Assembly: GCA_001579985.1 (NCBI GenBank)
Contig: LRSR01007827.1
Coordinates: 1 to 57,352 of the forward strand
DNA length: 57,352 nucleotides
Direction of reading: 5' to 3'
DNA from: Hypsibius dujardini
Taxonomy: Eukaryota > Tardigrada > Eutardigrada > Parachela > Hypsibiidae
In this document: in pieces, positions 22,745 through 33,700 of the stretch
Layout of the letters: the number at the start of each line of letters is the position of its first letter
Position numbering within the stretch: position 1 is the first letter of the stretch
Program-made: the position numbers and the translations under genes
The notes under the pieces: model-generated
Database searches by the model: none
Told to the model about the DNA's origin: nothing
Seen by the model: the letters and a program-made list of their open reading frames with translations, nothing else

Positions 22745-23049
22745 ATCAACAGTTTGGAAGTGACGCGCAATTACTTCCATCAGTTATCTTACGTAGTGAT
22801 GCAGCAGGAGTTCAAGTCGTGGGAGGTGCTGGGTGTCTGAGAACGACTGCCGGTGATTTGGCCATTTTTAAAAAACACCCGGAAATCTGTTAGTGCACCC
22901 CATTCCAATTACTTCGTCCGACATAAGTGTCATAAACCCTCACTGTCTACACAGGTTTGGTGGAGAATTTACATAAGGTTGCCTACAGCGGCGGATTAGC
23001 CAACTTCCTTTTTGTGTAGCAATTTTCCGTTAAGCATATCAAGGCGGAC

Positions 23050-23096
23050 ATGGTGATGCTGTTTCCTCTGTGCTTCCTTCTCTTTTTTGTCTGGTC
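23050..23096 (+). CDS. Possible signal-peptide exon (low confidence)
   Basis: ATG followed by a hydrophobic run (MVMLFPLCFLLFFVWS) and a perfect donor GTAAGT at 23097. It leaves phase 2. The nearest downstream exon candidate (23610) needs phase 1, so the two do not join directly. An extra exon or a different start would be needed. Confidence 0.3.
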
Positions 23097-23100
23097 GTAA

Positions 23101-23225
23101 GTATCTGTCTGTCTGTCTGTCTGTCTATCTGTCTGTCTGTCTGTCAGTCTGTTTGTCTGCCTGTCTGTCTGTTTGTCTGTCTGTCTGTTTGTCTATTTAC
23201 TTATTTGTCTATTTGTTTGTCTGTT
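23101..23225. repeat. CTGT simple repeat
   Basis: Nearly pure CTGTCTGT array just after a donor-like GTAAGT, decaying into interrupted CTGT/TTTGTCTA text up to about 23520. This matches the intronic position of other arrays in the window. Confidence 0.9.
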
Positions 23226-23609
23226 TTGCTATGTCTCCTTACCCGTTTCGTTTGTCTAAGTCTCTGTCCATCCATCAGTGTCCGCATTTTCTTTATGTTT
23301 TTTAACTGGCTGGATCTGTTTTTTGTGTGTGTTTGTCTGTTTGGTTGTCTAGTTGGCAGTCTACCTGTAATCTTGTCTCACTTATCTGTTTGAATCTGTC
23401 TAACTATCTTCTTAGATTTCTGCCTGTCTATCTGTGTGTCCACCTGTATCTGATTGTCTTATTGTTATGCATAAGTCTGCATGTATATCTGGATCTCTGG
23501 CTGTACGTCTGTCCTTCTCGCTGTTTGCCTTTCCGCATTTCTGAATTACTTAATTCGATGACTTGACTATGTTTCATTCATTTCCTATATTTCTGCCTCA
23601 TGTTCACAG

Positions 23610-23851
23610 CTATCGGACTACCCCAGCGAATGTTTAAGCTGAACCGTATGACCATTTGCGGCAGCATTGTCAGTCACGAAGAGCAGTTCGGCCTCAGGCC
23701 GAAATACTTCAAATTCGACGGCGTCGGCGAACAGAAAACCGGCCTGGTTCTCGCATCCGCAATTCCCGGCGTCAACGTAGTCTCCAAACCGGACATCAAC
23801 TTCAAGTACAAACCAGCTAAATACGTCGGCTGCAAGAACCCCTTCGGATGA
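23610..23851 (+). CDS. Terminal coding exon of an unidentified gene
   Basis: After TTCACAG a frame runs 80 residues to a stop, with GC-richer coding composition than its surroundings: LPQRMFKLNRMTICGSIV, KYFKFDGVGEQKTGLVLASA, IPGVNVVSKPDINFKYKP and AKYVGCKNPFG. The composition and the clean acceptor argue for a genuine last exon. I do not recognise the family. Upstream exons would lie beyond the CTGT-rich intron; the signal-like exon at 23050 is a phase-mismatched candidate. Confidence 0.5.
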
Positions 23852-24470
23852 AACCAGAGCATCGGTGCGCGGGCTAGATTCAGTTCCTCTCTGTCCTTTG
23901 GGATGAATTATTCACGTAGGATTGAGATCCGATTGATTCAACGGCGAAAGTATTTTTCATTTATTATAGTTTGTTGAGGGATTTGTCAGCGGTGGTAAAG
24001 GACGGCCTCTGTTTTGCAGCTTACATGTAGCCCCCGCTCCGTAGTTTACGCCACTAAGGCATGTTTCAGGCTGTTGAAAAAATGATAACGCCTTTAAAGG
24101 ATATTCTGTTCTATGAGCGATTTTTTTGTCTCGTTTTAGCTGTCTTCAACGTCTAGAACGTCTATTTATCACAGCCGATTCTAGGAAAGCGTCGATTGTT
24201 TCGGCAGTCCATCGAGCGCTTGCAGAATTACCAACGAGGAGTACGTCCTGATTTCTGGAGTAACCTTTTCTGATTTCAACGTCATCCAAGAGATCCTGGA
24301 AACTCTGGGTATCTGCCTTGTGAAATTGGAACTGCGTGCTGGAGTCGTTTATTTTCGTTCCAATGATTCGTCCCGTCATGCACGAATTGTGATTACACTG
24401 TAAAGGTTTTTAAGGATTCCGGTTTTAACGAAAATTAGAAATTACAGCTAACTGGTAAGATCTTTTTTGG
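23852..24470. other. Spacer, nothing recognised
   Basis: No gene, RNA or repeat with support. One minus-strand frame (24379-24146) lacks any domain. Confidence 0.4.
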
Positions 24471-24836
24471 GCTGCGTTTGCAACAGCTTCCGGCAATTAG
24501 TCGGGACACTCTTTTCTGGTTCAAAATTAGACCGTTCAGTGAATAGCGTAGGAGGTGGTTCATGTTAAGACCAGAAAAGGGTGTCCGACTTATCGCCAGA
24601 CGCTGTTGCAAACGCAGCTTTAAGTAGTATAGCACAACTTTGGTCAGAAACACACCTCGCTTTGTCAAGAGGCAATTTGTTATTACAAGGCTGCAAGCTG
24701 CTTTGATTTGAGGTGAAAATGGTTGGCCACAAGACCACATGTGCCATCTGTGGCGCAGTGTAGTCTTGTAGCCAAGTAGTTCCGCTTGAAATCAAAGCAC
24801 TTTTTATAGCCTGCAGCCTTGTGGTAACAAACTGCC
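24471..24836. mobile_element. Two adjacent fold-back hairpins
   Basis: The first is 24471-24619: GCTGCGTTTGCAACAGC at the left and GCTGTTGCAAACGCAGC at the right, with internal CCAGAAAAGGGTGTCC / GGGACACTCTTTTCTGG also pairing. The second is 24669-24836: GGCAATTTGTTATTACAAGG against CCTTGTGGTAACAAACTGCC, plus GCTTTGATTTGAGG against CTTGAAATCAAAGC. Either two MITEs or one nested element. Confidence 0.8.
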
Positions 24837-24957
24837 TTTTGAAAAATCGGGCGTCCCAGTTTTTCTGAATAAACGGGTAGATGTACGAAGAATCTGCCCT
24901 TTGTTTATCCACCTCCTTTCCTGGCCTATCCCGAGCAACTGACAACCCCAATACCTG

Positions 24958-25656
24958 CCAAATTTGCTGAATGGTCAAAAGTGCGTTTCCTTTAGTTTTG
25001 CAATCCAAAATATAGTTTGGAATTCATTGGCGTAAGCGGAAAATGTTCTGATGTTGAGGGTAGGCTAGCGATAATACCGCGCGAAATCGGAAACTTCCTG
25101 GAGCGGGCGGAGAAATGACCCATAGCTCCGCCTTTTGACTTCTGGTAATTCCAATCGATTCTTATTTAAATTTCGGATCAAATTCTGTTAGACCGAAGCG
25201 TACTTTTAATCACTTAAATAAGTGGATAACAATTAGCGTTGCTATATTCTCGAAATAAGCTAAGAATAGGGGTGAATAAGAATAATAGGCCGGATTCCTC
25301 GTACTAGTATCCTAATTGTTCTATATTATAGAGATTGGGCAAATTTCTGATTGATTGTGGCTCTAAAGGGTCCAGCAGAATTTGGATTCCTGAGAAAAGA
25401 ACCAAAAAAGAAAGTGACGGAAGCCTTAAACCCGACTCATTTACACCCTAGGGGCGGATCTTTGATGGTAATGTCTTTTTGGTTGCCTCACTGAACGTTT
25501 CGTGCCATTTCTATCCCTACGTGTCGACCGGTTTGCACGTAGGACGTATGCTTGCTTGACTGTCTTCCTCCACTCTTACTTGAAGTCTGTATGTCTCTAT
25601 GTCTGATTGTTAGTTTCCCTGGCTGCCTGCATTTATCTGTCTGGTACTTGTTGACT
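24958..25656. repeat. Dispersed duplication D, copy 1
   Basis: About 700 bases matching 35968-36663 in the same orientation. Shared blocks include AAATTTGCTGAATG, TCCTTTAGTTTTGC, AGCTAAGAATAGGGGTG, GGCTCTAAAGGGTCCAGCAG, GTGACGGAAGCCTTAAACCC and TTCGTGCCATTTCTATCCCTA. Differences are scattered substitutions and small indels. No coding role is evident. Confidence 0.8.
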
Positions 25657-28640
25657 TGAGGGCGATTTTCAGAAGGGGATTGCAATAATGTCACTAATAT
25701 TTTTCCCGTTCTTGCCGCAGTGGCAGCTGTGTCTACGGATGGGAAATCCGGGTCCGGGGACTCTTCGCGAAGTAGGTCGGCGGCGGAGGAGCGCAAGGGG
25801 AAGAAGGTAGGAGCGGGATCAAACAATCAACATTTTGAGGAGATGCTTGTACATTTTACCCCTTTTGGGGGGGGGGGGAAAGGACCGAACATTCGAACAA
25901 CTGTTCCACTCATCTACCAAGATGCCTAGAAACAATTCTGATGATGGAAACGGCTCGCAGTAGCAGCAAGGCGGTGCGGTCAATCCGGGGATTACAGGGG
26001 GCGGAAGCGGAACCGCGCTACCGAAAGTGAAAACTAGCAAAGCCGGACCGGACTTATCAGTTCAAACACTCGCGGACGCCTTGGCTTAAAGCGGAAATAG
26101 CATCAGATAGACCGCATCCAACAAAAACGGGACGGATCCGTCCATCCGGAACACATAAAGAAAATAGCGGCTGACCCTTACGTCAAAAACCGACGGGACC
26201 GGTCACCGATATGAACAAAGTTGAAATCAACAAATGGCATCGCAACGCATTTAACGCCATCTTGGTGCAAACTCCGCCCACAGTTCGGGTGCCGGCTGCA
26301 GCAATTGGTTCATTTCAAAACGAACCACCGTTCCCGCATTTAGCGCGCACGGTTCCCCGTACCCTGTGCACGGTTCCGCTGCAGCGAAAAGCGATAGGCG
26401 CAAACGGGAAAACGAACAGCGTCAGTGAGTCCGTTTTTTCTCCTTTTAGTTCTTCTTTCTCCCCTCTTCCTTCGAGTTTTCGACCATTTTGATAATCACC
26501 ATCCATCAAAATTAGCAAGGAAAATTTTTTCATACGTTTCTTCTCTCCGCACCTACGGATCCCCGTTTTGGGCTCATTCCTGAATTCCGAGAAGATTCGC
26601 GGATCACTTTTGGGGAGTTACACGACATTTCGGTTAAGAAAAATGGCGAATTCCGGTCGCCGAATGGATGACCACAGGGAAAAGATGGCTTCATTCTCGT
26701 CTAATTGATTTTTCAGCGCTCCCTTCGACCTTTTACGCTGTCCCACGTCCTGGATCGAGTATGCGAACCTCACCATCAACCCCAAACCACCGGGTGAATG
26801 TGGCGGAAACGTGTATTTAAACCCGCCCTGGGCAGTCGAAAATCATGGCGGAACTCTTTTCGAAATGATCTTGCTTAAATGATTGATTATCGACATCGGC
26901 GAGCCACGGCAGGAGCTCATTTTTCGAACACACGGGACTTCAGAAATGTTAGTGTTTCCACAGAATGGGGGCAAATTTCGATCAGTATTGGCAGCAAGAG
27001 CTGAATCGATTGCGGACATAGAGGCAGTGGCGCAGAACAAGTTCCTGCTTTTAGACCAGGAAAACCAGAAGCTGCGCTTCAACTTGACCGTCGCACAACG
27101 CAAAATTGCGGACTACGAGAAAAGACTTACTACCGGTCTGGCCCCTCCAGGCATCTCTCAGTCAGACCCCGTCTTAGGCCTCCGTCCCTATAAAGACGGA
27201 AGAACCTGAACATGCAAGCTATTAGACTGAATAATAGGAGAAGAATTGAGGGAAGACTTTACTGTTAGGAGGAGAAAAGAAGGAACTCCCCTAGATTACC
27301 GTAGAACACACACTTATATAGTCAGGGATAAAGAATAGTTTCTGATCAAACGTACTAATTCCTGCCGAAATGGCGGAATTGTGTACGTAATAATAGCTGA
27401 GTAAGTACATTATAGAATGTGAAGGTAGATAGGAATGAGTTAATTAGGTAGATAGACTGTATTATTAGTAGGTATTGTTTAACTGTTGGGTAACACCCAA
27501 CACCCGGGACTCACCGACAAGTTCACCGCGTGTCGACAAGAGGTGTCCATGCTGACGTCGGATAAGACACGCCTGTCCCAGAAGTTGAACGCCCCAACAA
27601 GAGCGTGTGAGAAGATGCAGAATCGAATGACTCGACACATCAAGGACGATGGCGGGCACATGACTTAGTGACGGAGCAGAACAAAACCATCGAGAAACTC
27701 CAGAACAACCTGACCAAGGCCGAAGAAATCGCAGCACAAAGGTATGCCGAAACTTGAATTCATAGGCAACATAATCTTACCAAACGACGACTTGTGGCTG
27801 GGAGTGGCCAAACAGCTGAGGATGATCCGGGTGTTGCTCAGCTCCGACCCCGGATTTCAATATTGCCTCGAACAACCACGCAACACGCTGACCGGTTACA
27901 CTGCGGTGCCTATGCGTTTACCCTCCTCTACAACGACGTGAAATCGTTGTTTGACGGATACAAAGCGAAGCGGTACAGCATCGTGAGGCGCTACCGGGAG
28001 CTGTCCACCCCGATGCTGGAAGGGATGCCCAACAAGAAGCAGATCCGTTTCGTCCGTGCCGTTACGTATATTTGCACCCATCACTAGAACGTCGGACCAA
28101 GCCCAACGTGGTTGTCATTCACGGAATAAGTGTCCCAGCGCCAGGATGGGGTGATCATGTTCGCGAATATGGCGGATATTAGCGGTCTGGCTGGAACTGC
28201 TCGGCAAGCAGGCGAGGTTGAAAAATGAACTAACCATCAAGGTGCAGTACGTGGCGTCAAACGCAGCGACGGAGACGAAATCATCGCCCATTCCGGAAGA
28301 GTCTTCCAACGCAACCCGACGCAGGCGGATGTGAAATAGTTCAACCTACAGGGCGGGACGACTAAGGAGTAACTGCCCCTCCTCACTTTCAAGCGACCAA
28401 GCATTGACGAAATCGGCCACTACTTGGAAGTTCTGGCGCGAGGTGATTCACGCCATCCTGGAGCACGGGGCACCGAGGGATAAGAAGGCCGTATCAACCG
28501 AACTTCGCATTAACCGGTACAACAGGAACCGCTCAGACTTGGCGAAGAGTCACGACAACCCGATCAACCTTCAACATTCAATCTGCCGACTGCTACAGCT
28601 GCTTGTAGTTTACTTGCAAACTTTTGATTTGGTGTGATTT
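25657..28640 (+). pseudogene. Decayed multi-part coding region of unknown family
   Basis: Several plus-strand fragments have coding-like composition but are cut by stops and shifts. About 25720-25830 is Ser/Gly/Arg-rich. About 26950-27120 encodes a coiled-coil-like helix (SIADIEAVAQNKFLLLDQEN, then NLTVAQRKIADYEKRL). About 27500-27745 gives two more heptad-rich pieces (RLSQKLNAPTRACEKMQN; EQNKTIEKLQNNLTKAEEIA). About 27790-28090 reads AKQLRMIRVLLSSDPGFQYC in one frame and SLFDGYKAKRYSIVRRYREL in another. Such spacing suggests an old gene with a central coiled coil that has lost its frame, or badly degraded repeat coding. I cannot name the family. Several introns might also explain some breaks. 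Confidence 0.35.
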
Positions 28641-30762
28641 GACAAACAAGACTACACGATGTTTGACTGGGTGAAATTTCAAACCGGCTTATCAATCAAT
28701 CAACATAATATACGAGTTACAAATTGTGGAACAAGCTGGCCACTCGGGAGTACTGCGCGGCTTTCTGGAAGAGTCATTGCAAACAAAGGGGCGCGAATCA
28801 ACCACTAATAGCTTGATTGACAGTGTTTTTGGTTTGAATTTCTTAAAGAAATCTGTCATCTGTTTTCAGTTTCCATTGTGCCGAATTTCAGTCCTGATTT
28901 GTAAATATACTTTTCGAATGAGTACTGAGTATTGATTTTCTTTATGTTTGATGGTGTCCCGGCCAGGCCTCAGGGTGGCCAGCGCCCAGCACTTCACAGC
29001 AACCTACCCAATCGCTTGCCCTATCAGGTAGGTCGCAATACAATGCCTGACATTCGTATTTTTCGACTTTGAGCATCAGATTTAATTTTTAAACTGACAA
29101 AAACGTGCTTAATTGTGTTGGGACTCTGACGGAAATTACCATATTGTAATTTGTCTGCTTGTCGTCAAAATCAAAAATGTGCAGAAAAGTCGGAGGACCA
29201 AAAGTTTCTGAAATTACTGAAATGTACGGTATATGGAACGACCCACTCTTTTACGGCAATTATGCCTTACCAGTTAATTTAATCCACCCCGGATCTTATC
29301 TGTTCATCACCGTTTGCTATTGTTTACCTACAATCAATCCATTAATTGATCCAATGTGTGCGTCAAGAAATTCCGCTTAATCAATCAATCAATCGCTGCC
29401 AAGTTGCTCTTAAATTTCAACCAATCACGACACAGTGAATCCGATTGAACAGCCACCGATGATTGGAAGGTGTAGGGTTTAACTGTCCCTTGAGATCGGG
29501 AGATTACGGTAAGTTTTGGAACGGTCTACCGGTAGTCATGTACTCATCAGATCCGGAAATAACTTATTGGTTCTGGGCATCCATGAATATGTTTTTAGCC
29601 ATTTCAAAGTTCAGAACATGTGAGTATCGGTCCCCGTATTCAGCCCAGCTGTGGTAGCAGTTCTTAAAAATCTGCTGTTGCCAGTCGATTCCAAATTGAA
29701 ATGTGAGTGTGAGGAATAGAATAGAAAACGCTTAAATTCAATATTTCGCAAAACTCTAAGTGTCTTAACTGCAGTCTGTCTTAATCTTAAGTTTCTTAAA
29801 TGCAAATTAGGGAAACAGGATTGGTTAGTGTTTTCAGAAATTTTTAAATAAATATTGTTACATGTAGTAAATATGGTAGATATGGTACGATAAATACGAC
29901 ATAGACATGACGCATGTGGTACACAGGATACAAATATAAACAAAATATAAAACGGAGCCATTGTGGATTCGACGTCTGAAAATTGCACCAAGTCAAGCAA
30001 GGATGATTGGCAGTCTAAAGTATCTCCTCTATCCAGATACTTAGATACGGCGATCCGACAGTTCATCCCCAGCACAACCATACCGAACGCCCTTCCAGAC
30101 CGACAATTCAGCATGCTGATTTGACTAGAGCTCCCTCACCTGCTGACAGTCCCAAAAAGCTGCGGATTTCGGCCTCATTTCCTGATGACGTTTTCACGGA
30201 CATATGATCACAACTTTCCACCAGGATCAATGTCAAGTCGGCCTCTAAGTAAGGTTCAGCCTAGTATCGGTAGGGAGAGCAATATATTGTTATTCCTGCT
30301 GATCTCCCTTTTGTTTGCCCTCGATGTTCCTCCCTTACCTGGGGAATTGGAGCGCAATCGAAACCCCGCAAATATTAATTTTCATAGAGTGCTTTTTTTC
30401 ACCTCTTTTCTATTGGAATTTGTAGTTGACGTTACTGTAACTTTTGTGGGGGGCGTAAAATACCATGCTGCATTGATATGCATTCCTCGCGTTAGATTTC
30501 CTATACTCAAAGTCAATTGCTTTGAAATTCGTTCTTAAATTACAGATTGATTGATCCACAGCTGCACGCCCAGCCTTCGCCTGATCTTGCAATAATGCTG
30601 AGAACATTAATGCAAGGCTGACTGACATTCGGGAATTTCACTCGCTACTCACAAGATCATCGATTTTAACTTAAGGCTCAACCGTTTCAGCGTTTAAAAT
30701 TACCCAAAAATTATTCAACTCATCAAAACAGCACTGGACCTTGTTCATTGTCTAGCTGCAAA
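28641..30762. other. Gene-poor spacer before the receptor gene
   Basis: No gene is supported. At about 29385-29515 there is a fragment related to the right half of the inverted-repeat element at 34655-34937 (AACCAATCA, AGTGAATCCGATTGAA, GTCCCTTGAGATCGGGAGAT, TACGGTAAG). The last stretch should include the promoter of the receptor-like gene. Confidence 0.45.
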
Positions 30763-33700
30763 ATGACCTCGGAGCAAAAGGATTTTTGCCTCGCGAATTC
30801 TTTCAGACCAATCGAAATATCCCTCCGATTTTATGGAATTTTCCTCAGTGACGGAAGAACCCAGTCCCAATCGACCACTAAAAACATATTTTTCACCAAG
30901 ATACAAGCATGTTTAAACGTGGTGACCTTACTCTTGTGCCTCTTCCCGATTGTGGTGGAGCTAATTTTTCTCTACTGCACCGTTTGGTCATCCTCTTCTC
31001 AGCACAGCAACGGCAACTTTGATTTCCTGCGAGTACTAAACGAGGCGCGCTTCTCCATCGACCGAGGTCAAGTACTCATTTTATTCCTTATTACCTGTCA
31101 CTTTCGACGGCACATTGGCAGACTTCTTGGGCATTTCTTCTACACGGTTCGTAACTCTTTTTGGGCCCACAATCAACTACAAGTACATCTTTTGGCTTGT
31201 TTGAATTAAATCTGACTACGTACGTGGCAAAAACCTTGCGGTGATCGAATTAAGCACTTCAACTCGGAGTTGTGTACAACAGCCGGCGTCGATCGAGTGT
31301 AATAACTTAACTCGGTTAGCGCAAGGTTTTTGCCGCGTGTGTAGCCGGGATTGGCTTGGATTGAACTTCATCTGTACAAAGTAGCCTGACCTAATTATTG
31401 CCACCCGATTTTTGCGTCCTGTATTTCCTACTGCACATATTGTTTGGTTCGGCCTCCTGTTTCCGGAAATATTGTTTCGGTATAGTGAGGCACAAACAAT
31501 TGGTTGGAAACAAACTTATCGAGACAAAAAGATTCTATCTCACAATAAAATTAGAATCGCTTTTGACATCAACCAAATCATTTCTGGACGTTGAAGGGCG
31601 AAGCTCTAGATAAATTTTCATAGACTCTAATATATCGCAAGTGTAACTTGCGAAAAATAGCGTGTCGCTCCGCCTATCTTCTTCCGATAAAGAATTGGTT
31701 ATACCAAACGATTTCAACCACACTTTTTTGTTTTGGCTTGGTTTATGTCTATACCGCTTGTTTCTTTTAATGATCTGTGTCCCAGCTTTGATGGAGGATT
31801 GGTACAGTATCCGGTAGAAGGACGCAAAAACACGATTTCGTGTATTTAGCCGTAACGCGTACAACAATGTAATGGAACGCTATCGCATTTTGCCCGAGAC
31901 GAGTCTGACAAGGAGTCGGAACGGGTCATCACAGCCCGATTTCGCTGAAATTTGTTTTGCGAATAGTGGACTTAAAATGAAGATTTTAGAAAACTATTTC
32001 AGCGGCCCTCGAGGTCTGGTATCGGCAGGAACAAAATCGAAAGCTTCCAGATCTCCCTAACGGATTTACCCTACATCCCAACACTGTAGAAACATCGTTT
32101 TCTGGAAAACGTTTGATTCCAAGATTTTTGACACCCGCTCACTTCAAATATGGTTTTGAATCGATTGACATCAGCAGAATCGTTTTTGGATGCCAGGGGG
32201 CGGAGCTATGGGTCAGTTCCTGCAACATCTCGGCAGCCTAGATGTGCAAACTATCTCATAGCTCCTCCCCCTGGCATCCAAAAACGATTCTGCTGATGTG
32301 ATAGCAGTCTAATGTCTCCAGGCTCGTCACGGTCTGGACACAAAATGCAGCACAGCGCGATTTCGCCGCGTTCTGTTGGCCCCTCTGGCGGCCATGGCCT
32401 TTCTCATGATCTTCCTCCGCGTCCTACCGGAATGTCTGGACGCAGCAAACAAAGCTAAAGCCAACAGCTATGACCACAACAATTCTGCCTTGAACCAAAG
32501 CTTCGACTGGACCAAATGCGCCTCCTTTTACCGGTTCTTCAGCGCTCGTCAGGTGCCGATCGAAATTTTTTATAAATCAGAAAATAAATACTTAAAATGA
32601 ACGCTCAATTGCATACTTAAGGTAAAACGATAAGAAGGGTTATATCTGCACTAAATATAAAACCATTGAGATTTAGAAAAATGTAGCATAAAATGCCTGT
32701 AAGCTGAACAACAATGTGCTAGTGTGATCACTTTTCCATTTCATGTTTAACCTATGTTATTACAGTACGAAGTCCACAGCTCGTCTTTTAAATTCAGTTA
32801 AAATAATTAGTTTGTTTAGAAATTAATTTAACATTATGTTTGCCCTAGATAAACATTTTTAAACAAGAACTCCAATTAATTTCAAACAGTTAGCTATCTT
32901 TAGAAATTACGTAGGTCAAAAGTTACATTTGTGTACAATACGAGGTACTCGTAAACACCATGGAACAGGACAGATTGACGTTCCCAGTCGTTGGAGTGGG
33001 ACAGCTGGAATTTGCATTTGCGAACATGTTTTGTGCAATCTGATCGTTGAATATGAACGGAAATAGGTCATAAACCCTGTGGGATGCAGTCAGAATGTCA
33101 AAAAATTATCCGGAAGGTATCCAAAAAAAGGAGAGAAAACCCCCAATCAGTAAAAAACTATCCGTCAGACGTCGCGGGACACCAGCGGTATCGCGCAACA
33201 TTTTAGTTCAAACGACACAGGCGCCCCCTGCCACCCTCGCGGGACACCAGCGGTATCGCGCAACATTTTAGTTCAAACGACACAGGCGCCCCCTGCCACC
33301 CTCTGTCCCACTCCAAGGACTGGGAAAATCAATATGTCCCGTTCCATGGCGTCTTCCTCGTAGTAGTCAATTAGGTTTTAAGAAAAACTCGAATTAAGCA
33401 AAAACAGTTAGTTCTGTTTTGAAATCAACAATTCAAAACTAGTTTTTTCTTTTAGCCAAATATGTTTATAACCAAATCTAAACTAATTGCAGGTCCCGTA
33501 CCAGATCTTTATGCTTCACGGTTCCACCTTTCTGTTCCTAATCTACGCGATGGTCACTATCCTGGTGGTGGCCTTGACTGAACTGGTCCGCCTGCAAATT
33601 CAAGACGCAAAAGAGCTTTTACGACACATATCGGCAATGGGTGAAGAAAAACTGAGCGGCGCTTCTAAGGATTCGCTGTTAATCTTCCGCAAGCAATGTC

